Source: Eutreptiella sp. 'Long Island Sound 2002'
Lineage: Eukaryota; Euglenozoa; Euglenophyceae; Eutreptiales; Eutreptiaceae
DNA length: 64,000 nucleotides
Assembly: GCA_964036045.1 (NCBI GenBank)
Contig: OZ038381.1
Location: 125,247,708-125,311,707 of the forward strand
Reading direction: 5' to 3'
The position numbers were made by a program, and so were the translations under genes. A model generated the notes under the pieces. That model saw nothing but the letters and a program-made list of their open reading frames with translations, did no database searches and was not told the origin of the DNA. Below are positions 24,561-34,498 of this stretch, one piece after another (position 1 is the stretch's first letter; every line of letters starts with the position of its first letter).

Positions 24561-25565
24561 GATGGCGGAGGGCCCGGGGCGCCGTTTCCCGTCGTTCCTT
24601 TGTGGGGTTCGTTGTTGGGGTTGGCGGTGGGTTCCGCGCCATTCCTGGCTGAGGGTGGTTGGTTTCTTTTGGGGGTTGGTGTGGGAGTTTCCTGTGTTGT
24701 GTGTGTTTGTGGTGCGGGCGGTGTTCGCGGTTTTGTGTGTTTTGTGTGTTTGTGGCGCTTGTGTTGGTGGCAGTCATGGTGGTGGTGGTGGTGTGTGTTG
24801 TGTGTGCGCGGGTGCATGTGTGGTAAGTGGGTGGTGTGCCTTGTTGCCTGCCCTCGCCTCTCCGGGCTTGGGTTGGCGGCTCTGTGTGGGTGTGGGCGTT
24901 GTGTGTTGTGGTGCCTCGCCTGTCCTGGCTGAGGGTCCTGGGTGTGGTTCCCCGCCACTCCTAGCTGGGGTCTGATGGTGGTGGTGCATTCCCCCGCCGG
25001 TCCCTTGTGTGCTCTCCCCCCTCTTCCTCTTGGCTGCGTTGCCTTGAGTGCTGCTCCCCTGGGTCCTCTTCTGGGACTACCCGGGCTGTGGTGGGTGTGT
25101 GGTGGGGTTTGGCTGGCTGGGGGGGCTTGACGCTGGCTCGGATCCCTTCCCCTGGTGGGCCCGCGGTAGTGGCTGTTTGTGCCTGCTCCGAAACAGACCG
25201 TATGCGTCACGTACTTCCCCATCGGTTGGCTGTGGGTGTCTGCTTCGTGTGGCCGCGTTCGCATGTGATTTTCCAGGACTGATTTGTTGGGCCACTCTGG
25301 GTGCTGCAGGAAGGGGACATGGTGCGTGCCTACTCGTTGGAGGGGCCGCATTTGGTTTGGTGTGACTCGTACTAGGTGTAGGGTGGTGCCCACCAGGTCT
25401 GGAGTGGTGGTGCTCCCGGTCGGTCCGCCACCCACATCGGTGTGTGGGATCGCCACAGGACCGGTCTCCCTGCACGGATGGTTTGTTTGGATGAGATGTT
25501 GGTAGTGGGGTAGCAGGAGTTGTAGGTGGTTCCATATGCTGGGCCCTACCTTGGTGGGGAGGCCT
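24561..25565 (-). mobile_element. LINE-B2 fragment, connection region joined to 3' repeats
   Basis: Between 25565 and about 25265 the minus strand encodes DLVGTTLHLVRV, NQMRPLQRVGTHHVPFLQHP and EWPN. This clearly corresponds to DLVGASITVVYATLPQMR and SGAHHTPFLQLTKLPEY in the connection region of LINE-B1. Further left the expected continuation towards RNase H is absent. Instead the sequence becomes proline-rich and then enters the 100-bp-type repeats (CCCGCCACTCCTAGCTGGGG at about 24950-24970). It is probably an internally deleted copy. At 25565 the similarity stops sharply. Confidence 0.6.
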
Positions 25566-26410
25566 CGTTGATCAGGTATGTACTGGGGACCTTATGATTG
25601 CTCTGTGTCGGTATTGGCTTATATTGTCATTCTGTGTCTGTGGTTCAGTCACTCCGTTTGTATTATTCAATTGTCCTCACCTACTAGCGGCTGCCGTTGC
25701 GCTAGCCCAGGGGTGTTGTATTATGGATGGCGGCTGCCGGAGCGCTGCCTGCTACATATGTCGTTATTTTGATTTTCGTATTCCTTTTTCCACTTTTCTC
25801 TACAACCTGTGGACACTAACAGACAAATAGGCATACAACCCCGTAGGAAGGGGGTGGCACTAGGTAGAGCAAGGATACTGCCTCCAATTGACTTTATCGG
25901 CTTTGTCGCCGCCCTCACGTTACTTCGTTATATCGGTGCGTCGAAGCCTATGACAGAGGTCCAATGAGGGAGTACATTTTTTGATGTTTTCATGTTTTGC
26001 AGAGATTATTGGGGAGCGACAGAAGTCGCGAGTGCACGCAGTTCTGTGGACTACAAAATATAATCACGAGTTTGTACATTTGAGATTTGTCGTTGTGTAC
26101 TTACAGTTTGAAGCATTTTTTCCATTTTCCCACTTCCGTCTTGCAGAAGTGATATTCTACCAATGATTGAACAATTTACACGTGCACAACTCGCAAATTT
26201 TCTCATGGTCGTGTATGCTCAGGGCCTGCAGGAGTGACTGAGATGTTGGGCCGTTTTTGTTTCACGTTCCGAGTGTCTATGTTAACTCGCGCTGGAACAG
26301 AGCGGAAACAATCTTCAAAGTGATGAAGGATTTTGTTATTATTTCAATAAACTTCGTGTCATCCGTTTTGCGGAAAAGAATAGAAACTCAAACCCGCCGT
26401 GTGACCTGTC
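25566..26410. other. No gene seen, upstream of Ty3-2
   Basis: This AT-richer stretch lies between the LINE-B2 edge and the first Ty3-2 coding signal. It may contain the 5' LTR or leader of Ty3-2, but no second LTR is available to confirm this. A locally repeated phrase GGCTGCCG flanks a CGCTAGCCC segment near 25690-25745. Open frames are short and stop-rich. Confidence 0.45.
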
Positions 26411-26458
26411 TAAATTACACCAAGACACCTGGTAGTACTGGGAGATGACAGAGAGTGG

Positions 26459-27320
26459 GTGAAGGTACACCTCAAAGATACCGCGGAGATTGTTGATCGA
26501 GTAAATGTTTTGAGGGATATCAGATTTGACCTGGATGCGGAAGGAAAGGTCGAAGAGCTGGAATGTTTGGAGAATGATGCTACTAACCTTGGAGACCTAC
26601 AACTTAGCGACAGAGATGAAGCTACACACGTACGAAGAGTCAAGCATCGAGGGCGATCCCTGCGGTGACGACTTCATCGAACTCTTCGCTAACCACGTTA
26701 ATGCGGACAGCGAGCTGTACTGTTGGAGACAAGGGAAGAGCGCATGGTGGTACAGCTGGCCAGATCCGGGGAGATGGAAATACCTGTACGCGCATCCGCC
26801 ATTCTCCAGAATGTAGAACGTTTTGATAAAAGGCGCTCTGGAAGTTGACCGTGTAGTTCTTGTTGTACCTGAAGAAGGGAAATGGTTGAAGAAGTAATGA
26901 AGAGAGTTACTGACCAAGTTGACTATAACCCAAGTACGATTACCTGATGTTCCCATCTATAAGGTTGACAACAGGGTGGAACTACTACCCGCTCCCAAGT
27001 AGCGAATGAACTTGTACCTGGTTGACAGATCACTCAACCCGGTAGCGCACGAGGACTCCAACCTGGAAGTCGTCGAGACAGTTATGAAGAACAACTGAGG
27101 GTGGGGAAGAAAGCACATGCTACAACACTTCCCTGACGTGAGGGAGTCGCAACAAGACTGAGAATGCGGAGACATAATAGTGACCATCAAGGAACTACCC
27201 AAAGGGAACCGAGAACTCCCCGCGGCAGAGAAAAGGGAACTCCAAGAAAAAGTTCAACACAGCGACAGACTGTCGGAAGCCTCAAGTATAAGCACCATCC
27301 CACCTGTAACAGACGGGAGT
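26459..27320 (+). pseudogene. Ty3-2 Dam-like N6-adenine methyltransferase-type domain, decayed
   Basis: After a short acidic stretch (26459-26640), the next frame reads DDFIELFANHVNADSELYCW, then WWYSWPDPGRWKYLYAHPPF at 26745-26804 and, after a TAG at 26814-26816, VLIKGALEVDRVVLVVPEEG followed by KW. The pattern D/E-x-F-A, a Trp-rich middle, a hydrophobic strand ending in xPPF/Y, and a strand ending VVP resembles the methyltransferase-like domain of DIRS retrotransposons. There the xPPF/Y box corresponds to motif IV (NPPF/DPPY). Here the first position is His (26793-26804), probably inactive. The same module occurs in Ty3-1. Several stops follow up to about 27320. Confidence 0.55.
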
Positions 27321-27803
27321 TACTAAACTTCCATGGAGTACGAAGACATGTTCAACGACGTCCTTTTAGCTTGTGAGAACGAAGAACTGCTGCTCCGGCG
27401 GACCATTGAGGAGAACCTACAACCGAAGACCAAATGATATGGCTTCCAATATGGGTTCAAGACAAAAATGCGCAAGACGAACCTGGCTAAACCAACAGAA
27501 TTGTGGCCAGTTTCAAAGCAAGATGGAGAAGAAGTCAAGGCCTTAGTCTGGAGGCGCATCTACCAGATTCAGAAAGAAGATTTGAAAGACTTCTGGAAGT
27601 CGAAAGTTTACTTGCCTGAATCAGATGACGGGCCGACGAATGAGTACTCGGAATCCTGGAACTACACCGATCTGTGCCACCTGTTGGAAGAGTACAGAGA
27701 GACAACAGACTACTACGCCGATGAAGAACTTATTCCGGGGGGCTCGAAGAGATGCAAGAAGAACAAACGCCAGAGGAAGAAGGACCGTACCAAAAAGGGG
27801 TGA
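27321..27803 (+). pseudogene. Ty3-2 linker of unknown function
   Basis: An acidic segment MEYEDMFNDVLLACENEELL is followed by a stop at about 27435 and a 111-residue open frame (27468-27803). This contains WRRIYQIQKEDLKDFWKSK, several Tyr/Asp/Glu residues and a very basic end, KRCKKNKRQRKKDRTKKG, which could bind nucleic acid or act as a nuclear localisation signal. I recognise no domain. Its position just before RT matches the long linker before RT in Ty3-1. Confidence 0.45.
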
Positions 27804-27843
27804 ACGTACTCTTGGTTTGACTGATTTTGGGGTACCTGAATAA

Positions 27844-29461
27844 GTGAAACACGACAGTCAGGACAACCAGAAGAAGGAGGAGTTCGGCAGAAGCATCTTG
27901 CATGCAAGCGAGGTGAAGGAACACGACGAACGTGTGTCCGACATCTTGCATAAGTACAAGGAAGTGGTGGGACCATTGCCATCACCTGGAACTTGCAAAA
28001 AGCTAGTACAGCTTGACTTGGAGCTGAAAGAAGAGCACACCAAAGATCGAATAAGGTCAAAGCCTTATCCGCGCTCCAAAGCCGACATGGCCGAGATCAT
28101 GCGGCCGGTTTTTGACTGTGTGGAGACAGGACTGATCCAGGAATACAAGGGGGGATACTACCACAAGCATTGTTCCCCTTGTTTCCTAGTGGCGAAGCCA
28201 GGGTCTACGGCGAAGGGGCTAGTCGTAGACTCTCAAAACCTCAACCGCAAGATCAAGCAGCACGGTGGGTCCCTGCCGTTCATGGAAAACACGGTGGAGA
28301 ACGCAGCGGACTGCAAGTTCAACACTAAGATTTACAAGCTTGCAGGCCTCTGGCAAGTGGACCTGACAGAACGCGCCAAGGACATGATGGCCTTCATCAC
28401 TCCTCAAGGCCGAATTTTCAAGTGGCGAGTGATGCCTCTTGGCATCAGCAACGCCCCGGCTTTGTTTCAGGAGATGATGTCTCACATCCTGTGCCCCTTC
28501 AAGAAGAGACCTGCCGTTCAAGAGCTACTCACAAGAGGTGCCGTGTTGGAAGCGCACATTCGGGACGTGCTGCTAGGAACCAACTCGGTTGAGGATCATT
28601 TAGTACTCTTGAGTGACTTCTTCAAGGTCTGTCAAGAGCTACACTTGAGGATAAAACTGGAAAAGTGCGAGTTCCTCAGGAGCGGGATGAAGTATCTGGG
28701 GTTTACAATCGGACCAGGAATCTCGGACGCCGACGGACGCGAAGCTTCGACCATTGCTGGACTTCCACCTGTCCAAAGTCAATTGAAAAGCCGAAGGCGT
28801 CAAGAAAATACGCCAATTTGTGGGGTCTTGCAACTTCTAATTAAGACACCTGAAATACTCCACCTTGAGTAGTGCTTCCTTGACGGACCTCATCAAAAAC
28901 GAGACGAAGTGGCAATGGACAGAGAAGTGGCAAGAAGCACTGGAGAAAAAAAAAGGAAAGCCCAAGAACTGTCTGATCTGAGGCGTACCTCGTCCGGTTG
29001 GTGAAATGTTGCTGATCACGGACGCGTCGGACGTCGGCGGCGGGGGTACCCTGTTCCAGTGGCAGCACCTCAACAAAGATTTGTGAAAAGAAGTGGACCT
29101 TAAGCTGAGGACGCTTGGCGTAAACAGAGACGGAATGCTACAACATGAGTACAACGATGACGGGTGGCGTTTGGTCCCGCTAGGGCACTGGAACTGGAAG
29201 TGGAACGACGCCCGGAAAAATTACCCAACTTACGAGCAGGAGATCATGAGCGGAGTTCTGTTGCTAGCAAGCCAGACCTGCATTGTGGGGTCAATCCCTG
29301 TGACGTGGTTCCGTGATCAAGACCCGGCACAAGCGTTCCTACACAAACCGCCGCCCGAGCAGAAAAGGATCAGGAGATGGTGGACCTTTCTGTCCCAACT
29401 TCGACTAGCGACCTTCCACATTCCCGGCATTAAGAACGAGTTGTGCGACTACGTGCCATGA
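27844..29461 (+). pseudogene. Ty3-2 reverse transcriptase and RNase H, catalytically dead
   Basis: RT (27844-28872) shows RSKPYPRSKADMAEIM, FLVAKPGS, KGLVVDSQNLNR, TKIYKLAGLWQVDL, FKWRVMPLGISNAPALFQEM and AHIRDVLLGTNS. In motif A the catalytic Asp is Tyr (28333-28335). In motif C the usual YIDD is HIRD (28555-28566). Two of the three catalytic aspartates are therefore missing. After a frame break near 28800 the RNase H region shows LLITDASDVGGGGTLFQW, a stop near 29085, then KNYPTYEQEIMSGVLLLA and FHIPGIKNELCDYVP. The frame is lost again at 29459. The glycine-rich TDASDVGGGG is unusual compared with the TDAS of most Ty3 elements. Confidence 0.8.
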
Positions 29462-30114
29462 GGGTCGTTCAACGACATTTTTGGAGGAACACAGAAGAGC
29501 TAGCGAAGGAGGCATTCGCTAAGATGGATGTGCAGTTCGCCCTCCTCGCAAAGGTTACACCCTCAATATCTACAGAATGGAAGGTGACCGACCTGCTTCC
29601 AGAGTTTCCCATCCTGAAGACGTTGAAGGAAGAACGAAGCTTCGTGGACAAAGATGGAGTCCAATAGACACGTACAGCGAGTCACCTGTACAGAGAGGAG
29701 GTGATATGCGTGCCGTCAACACACGTGAAGTCAATGAGTCCATGGGCACACAAGACAAACGGACATCTTGGAGTAGAACAAACACGATGGTTTTCCGAGA
29801 AGCACTTCTACACATCCCTTGGTCAGGAGCGACTAAACGAAGTCTTAAGAGAAGATTTCGCTGAGTGTCCATGCTCAAAGGCCAGGCAAAGCACAAGCGC
29901 TGACCAGGGGCTAACAGCACACTTGCCTATACCGAGGATGGTGAACAGCGTGCTTTACCTGGACTTCACGGAGATGCCCAAGTACTCGGGGCATGACTTC
30001 GCTCTGCTCGTGACCTGTGGGTTGAGCAGATTCACACGTGTGTTTACGCTCACCAAGGGATGCGATGGGGAAACCGTCTTGAAAGAGCTGTTTGAGTATT
30101 GGATACAAGCTAAC
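29462..30114 (+). pseudogene. Ty3-2 integrase, N-terminal part only
   Basis: The HHCC zinc domain is readable at 29701-29890 as HKTNGHLGVEQT followed by ECPCSKAR. The catalytic core starts with VNSVLYLDFTEMPKYSGHDF, which includes the first Asp, and continues LLVTCGLSRFTRVFTLTKG to ELFEYWIQAN. Translation stops at 30115-30117 exactly at the GGTA-repeat junction, before the second catalytic Asp and the Glu. Integrase would insert the cDNA. This copy cannot. Confidence 0.75.
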
Positions 30115-30117
30115 TGA

Positions 30118-30133
30118 GGTAGGTAGGTAGGTG
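30118..30133 (-). repeat. (TACC)n tail of LINE-B3
   Basis: GGTAGGTAGGTAGGTG on + reads as about four TACC units on the minus strand. It lies exactly at the border with Ty3-2. Such short microsatellite tails mark the 3' ends of many LINEs that lack poly(A). Confidence 0.65.
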
Positions 30134-30599
30134 CACTCGGTCGTGGAGAGGCGCCCCTTGGTTCCCGCTGGCGTTGCCGCCGTGACCAACCAGAATAGGC
30201 TCCGCGCTTGCACAGGGGAGGCGACTTACATCCCGCTAGACCTTACTGGTGGCCCCCAACATAGCGGCCCCGGGCAACACCGGGAGGGCTCCTCGCCGCC
30301 AGTGTGACGTGCTTGTCTCGCCAGGAGGGTGTGCCCCCGTGCTTGCGCACGTCTTCTCCTTTGGTCGGAACCCTAGAGGTTCACCGGACTTCCTGGCGTA
30401 TCCTGTTCCCAAGGCGTGCATGCATGTTCTTGGTACTGGGGTTCCGACGCGCTTGGGTGTCGCACGCTCCGCCTCGAGTCCCAAAACAGCGCAGACGTTA
30501 GGATGCAGCCTTACGCCCGGGCTCCGGATCTCGTTTTGCCGGGACACCTGCATGGCACGGGCTGCCTCAGTGCCCGGGCTATGGACACTGGGTTTCTTA

Positions 30600-31260
30600 T
30601 TGTTCTGTGGCGTTTGTGTTTGGGTCCGGGTTGTGCTTGGGTCTGGGTTTCGGTAAGCCCGCCAACCCTGGCTGGGGACTTGGGTGGGTGTGTTTGGGTA
30701 CGGTTTGTGGTTTCGCCCCTCTTTTCCCGGCTGGGGTTTGCGGTGTTTGCGGTTGGGCTTGGGTTTCGGCCTGCACCCCACCGTTCTTGGTTGGGGTTTT
30801 GGGACCTGTGTGGCTGTGTGCGCGCTTCGCCTGTACCCCGCCGTTCCCGGTTCTGGTGTGCGGTGTGGGCGTGCCTGCTGGGGTTGGGGTTGCGGCTGCG
30901 TCCCACCACTCCTTGGGGAGGTGTTGGGGTGTGAGTGTGCTTGTGTGCTCGTCCCGCGTGGTCTCCTGCACCTTCTGGCTGGGGGTGCGGTGCGGGGGTG
31001 TGTGGTTGGGCCTGGGTTGCTGCCGCGCCCCGCCACTCCTGGAGTGGATGATGGAGCGTGTGTGTGTTTGTGTGCGCGCCCCGCTTGTACCCCGCCTTTC
31101 CTGGCGCGGGTGTGCTGTGTGGGCGTGCGTGCTGGGCTCGGGTTTCCGATGTGCACCGCCCCTCTTGGTTGCGTTGTTGGGGTGTGTGTGCGGTCGTGCG
31201 TGTGCCCCGCTTGCACCCTGCCCTTCCTGGGGGGCCGCCTGTGGCGTGGGGATGTGCGGG
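30600..31260 (-). repeat. GC-rich repeats of about 100 bp in the LINE-B3 3' region
   Basis: Six or seven imperfect units each contain CCCCGCC followed by a variant of ACTCCTGGCTGGGG, then GTGTGG/GTTGGG-rich spacers. They are visible near 30660, 30725, 30780, 30840, 30905, 30965, 31035 and 31090. The same core occurs at 24590-24970 and within the 19.5-24.5-kb block, linking all of these to LINE-B 3' sequence. No coding function is apparent. Confidence 0.6.
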
Positions 31261-32099
31261 TGTTGCCCTGGGTGGGGTTTGCCCCCCCCCCCCCTCCCTT
31301 TTTGTCATTTTTTGGGGGGGGGACGTTGTGACGTGTCGCATCCTGGCTTTGTGGTGTCGGTGGCTGGTTATCCCGGTCTTGGGTCTCGTGGTCTCTGTCC
31401 CCCCATCCCTTCTCATTGGGGCTGCGTTGTTTGTTTTTGTTTTTTTTCCGTCCCAGCGTGGTGTGTGTCTGCGTGTTCTGGGTGTCCCTTCCCCTGGTGG
31501 GCCGCTGCTCCTGGCTTGGTGTTGCCGGTTTTGGCTCGGTGCCCTCTGGTGCCCCTTTGGGGGTCCCGTCTTCAGTGCCGTCTGGGTGGGGGGTTTGGCC
31601 GCCTCTTGTGGTGCGGGTGGGCGGTCTGGTGGCGTTGGGCCGTTCTCCCCCCGCCCCCCCTGTTTTTTTTTTTGGGGGGGGCTGCCTGTTCCTCCGTCTG
31701 CCTCCCCTGGGCTGGTGCACGCACTGGTCGGCTTTCAGTGTGGTCCTCCGGGCTGCTGTTGGTGGTTACTTTTTGCCGGGCCTTGCCCCGGCCCCATGGG
31801 TCGGGTTGGTTATGTACACGTTGGGCTCGGCGCCCCTTCCTGCCGGGTTAGGTTCTGGCTCTGCCGGCTGGGCGGTTGCGCCAGGCGGCTTCGTGTGGCC
31901 CTGGGTTAGGGGGGCTGGGGTTTTCCGTGTCCTTTCGCCTCTGCGGTGCCGGTATTAACTTTCTGGCGGCAGTTTGTGTGGTCGGACCGCCACTGTTGTT
32001 GCCCGGTGTGCGGTGGCCCCTTGCTGGTGTGTGGCGGGCTGGGGCGGCTCCTTCCTGGGTGTGCGGTGGCTTGTTTTGGTGAGATCCCCCGTTAGCATC

Positions 32100-32370
32100 T
32101 CTTCCTTTGGTGTTGCGGTGTGCTGTGGCGCGCCGTGCTGCGTCGTGCCGTGTTTCGCCGTGCTGCGTCGTGTTCGTCTGCGCTGTGTTGCGGTGCGCCC
32201 TGCTGGGCCGCGCCGTGTTGCGCCGTGCCGTGCCGTGGTGTGCTGCTCTGTGCCGTGTGGCGTTGCGTCGTGCTGTGGCGTGTTGTGCCTTGAGGTGCCT
32301 TGTCGTGGTGCGTTGCACTGTGTCGCGCTGCGCTGCGGTGTGCCGTGCTGCCTCGTGTTGTGCCGTGGTG
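32100..32370 (-). repeat. Short-period repeat rich in GTGCTGCGTCGT
   Basis: This 270-bp low-complexity tract is built from permutations of GTGCTGCGTC and GTGCCGTG, with a period near five or ten bases. Open frames across it (Arg/Ala/Thr/His-rich on -, Cys/Val/Arg on +) are compositional. Confidence 0.65.
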
Positions 32371-32590
32371 GGTCGATGGAGGTCAGTCTGGCCCGCGTCG
32401 TGGTGCAGAGTGCGGGTCCCACTGTGGCTGGCTGCAGCTAGGTAGTGCGGTTGGGTGTGGGTGGCTCGCTGGGTCTGTGCTGTGGGGGTCTGGGTGTGCC
32501 GCTTAGGCTGGTGGGTCGGGTAGGTGTCCGCGGGGTTGCTCTCCCTGGGGGCCTGTGCCTTGGTCCCGTGTCCTCCGGGGGTCCCGGCCC

Positions 32591-34154
32591 CTAGCCCTGG
32601 GTGCTGCGGCCGCGCCTTTGTCCTCTTCCGGTGCCTGTGAGGTAGCCCTTGCGGTGGCTGGGGTCGTCGCTTGGCGGTGAGGGCGTGGTGATGGGCTGCA
32701 CGGCGGGGTTCCCGGCGGCTTTCTCTTTGGGTGTAGCCCCTGCTCCCTGTGTAGGTGTGACCTTCATCCCCTGTGTGGTTTCTGGTGGCTGGTGGGCGTG
32801 TGTCGGTGTGATCTGCACGGCGTCCGATGCGTGCTTCGGCGGCGTGTGTTGGGGGCGTGCGCCTCCGGGGGTCGTGCAGTGTTCGCTGGGGGTGGGGCGG
32901 CGCTGGCCCCTCTGTCGTGGCATGCCCTTCCTGCGTGTGGGCCCTGATGCCTGCCGTGATTTCCTCTTTCTCTGCGCCCCGGTCCCTGTTCCTTCCCCTC
33001 CCTGGCCCTTGGGTGGTTTCCTGCTCCCACGTTGTGTCGCTCCTCGTGCCCTGTCCCTATGGGCGCCTGCCTGTCACTTTGGGCCCTTCCTTGCCCCCTT
33101 GCTGGAGTGTCCCTTTCCGTCCCTTGCCCTCCCCTTGCCCGTGCCCTTTCCCTTCCCGGTGTGGTGGTGGTGGGGTGGGGGGGGGGCCTGTGAGGCGCCG
33201 ATGTCCAGCGCCTGGGGATGGGTGGCCTGGAGCCATTGGCGGAGGGTTAGGGGTGTGTAGGGGGGGTGGAGGCCCTGGACTGCGTCCAGGAGGAGGGCCT
33301 CCCATGCCGCCTGCGGCATGATGGCCTCCGGGGCGGCCGCGTTGGGGTGGGCGGGGTAGCGGGTGCGGACCTCCTCGAAGGTGTGCACCATGTGCACCCC
33401 TTCGCGCCTTCCCGCTCCCCAGGCCCACTTCATCCAGCACCAGAGCTCCTGCAAGGCGGGGGCAGACCACCAGGCGAGGTGGGCGGGGGCCTGGAGGGGG
33501 GAGGGGTCCGAGATCGAGGTCCTGGAGTGGCGGAAGGAGGACGTGGACGTGCGGCGGTGGCGGGCGTGGCGGCGCCTGGGGGAGCGGGAGCGGCGGTGGC
33601 GGGGGCTGGGGTTGGAGGACGGGTACGGGCGACGGGGGGAACGGGAAGCCCAGTGGGGCTCGTGGGGGGAGGGGGAGGTGGACATGGGGCGGCGGTGGCG
33701 TGCTTGGCGGCGCCTGGGGAAGCAGGAGCGGTGGTGGCGGGGGCTGGGGGTGGGGGACGCGTACAGGCGGAGGGGGGAACGGGAAGCCTGGTGGGGCTCG
33801 TGGGGGGAGGGGGAGGTGGACATGGGGCGGCGGTGGCGCGCGTGGTGGCGCCTGGGGGAGCGGGAGCGGCGGGAGCGGGGCCCCGGGGGGTCGTGGTGGC
33901 GCCTTAATTGGGGAGCGGCACTGGTGCGACTGGGTGGTTGCGGCGCGGTGGCGGTGTGGGGAGCGTGAGCGCCGGGGGTGGGTGCGCGGTGCGGGGGGGG
34001 AGCGGGAGCGCCGTCGTTTGCGGGACCGGGCCTCGTCGCGGGGCGAGTCGGGCCAGTCAGGAGGTGTCGGCGGGTCTTGCGGGGCCTCGCGTGGTGCTGC
34101 CTGGTACTGGGAGGGGGGGGGGGGGGGACCCCTCGCCCTCCATTGATCCGCCAC
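32591..34154 (-). pseudogene. SR-rich, repeat-containing extension protein of LINE-B3, frameshifted
   Basis: From 34154 leftward one frame reads RSRKRRRSRSPPAPR and RRSRSPHRHRAATTQS. Near 33905 the arginine-serine character moves to another frame (33074 to about 33900), which holds about 2.5 copies of a 46-residue unit with SPSPHEPH, ASRSPRRPY and RHRRSRSPRRRHARHRR, a 138-bp period in DNA. It is followed by a non-repetitive part, APALQELWCWMKWAWG and FEEVRTRYPAHPNAAAPEAI, and a Gly-Lys-rich tail, HTGKGKGTGKGRARDGKG. SR repeats suggest RNA binding or contact with splicing factors; this is inference. Further left, 32591-32923 stays open with Pro/Thr/Gly. I do not recognise a family. Confidence 0.45.
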
Positions 34155-34275
34155 GTAGGGGTGCGGTGGCGGCAGCGGCTGGTGCTACGGGTCGAGTGAC
34201 TGTCCCTGGTTGGGTCGGGCCCGGGGGGCCCCTTCGGCGTGGACGTGGTGGCCGCGGAGATACGGTGCCTGGTAC

Positions 34276-34488
34276 GAGGGTAAGGTAAGGTAAGGTAAGT
34301 TGCTCGGGCGATCTCCGAACTCCAGCGTATCAGTGATCCCTACCTGTCCCTCGCAGCATCCCTTCCGGCTCGCGGGGTCACCGACACCCTAGCGCCTAGG
34401 ACACTGCGTTCCGCCCCGACCGGGATTCGAACCGAGCACCTTTAGTTCAGGCGTCACGTGCATGACCGCTGAACTACGAGACCCTCTC
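34276..34488 (-). mobile_element. SINE with tRNA-derived head, TTACC tail and 10-bp target-site duplication
   Basis: On the minus strand the element begins near GGGTCTCG. It has a perfect A box TAGTTCAGCGG and a perfect B box GGTTCGAATCC, then a body of about 120 bases, and ends in four TTACC units (34281-34299). TGCCTGGTAC flanks it on both sides (34266-34275 and 34489-34498), a clean target-site duplication. The acceptor stem does not pair, so it is tRNA-derived and not a tRNA. RNA polymerase III would transcribe it from the internal promoter. It depends on a LINE for retrotransposition, and its tail resembles the TACC/TTAC tails of LINE-B3 and LINE-C. Confidence 0.85.
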
Positions 34489-34498
34489 TGCCTGGTAC

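Larger units (their letters stand above)
26411..30114 (+). mobile_element. Ty3-2, degenerate Ty3/gypsy element truncated in integrase
   Basis: Coding remnants on + appear in the order methyltransferase-like domain, basic linker, reverse transcriptase, RNase H, integrase zinc-binding domain and start of the integrase core. The RT-RNase H-integrase order defines Ty3/gypsy. No gag, protease or LTR is identifiable. The element ends inside the integrase core at about 30114, where the (GGTA)n tail of LINE-B3 begins, so a LINE-B insertion or a rearrangement removed the rest. Many stops and at least three frameshifts show it is old. Confidence 0.75.

Noticed and set aside
30236-31851. 400- to 490-residue open frames on both strands
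   Set aside because: They arise from very GC-rich 100-bp repeats with few stop codons. No conserved motif was found on either strand.
33540-33900. CRISPR-like array from regularly spaced repeats
   Set aside because: The units are 138 bp, contiguous without unique spacers, and coding (46 residues). There are no cas genes, and the genome is eukaryotic.
34385-34488. A genuine tRNA gene
   Set aside because: A and B boxes are perfect, but the acceptor arms do not pair, and the unit has a SINE body, tail and target-site duplication.
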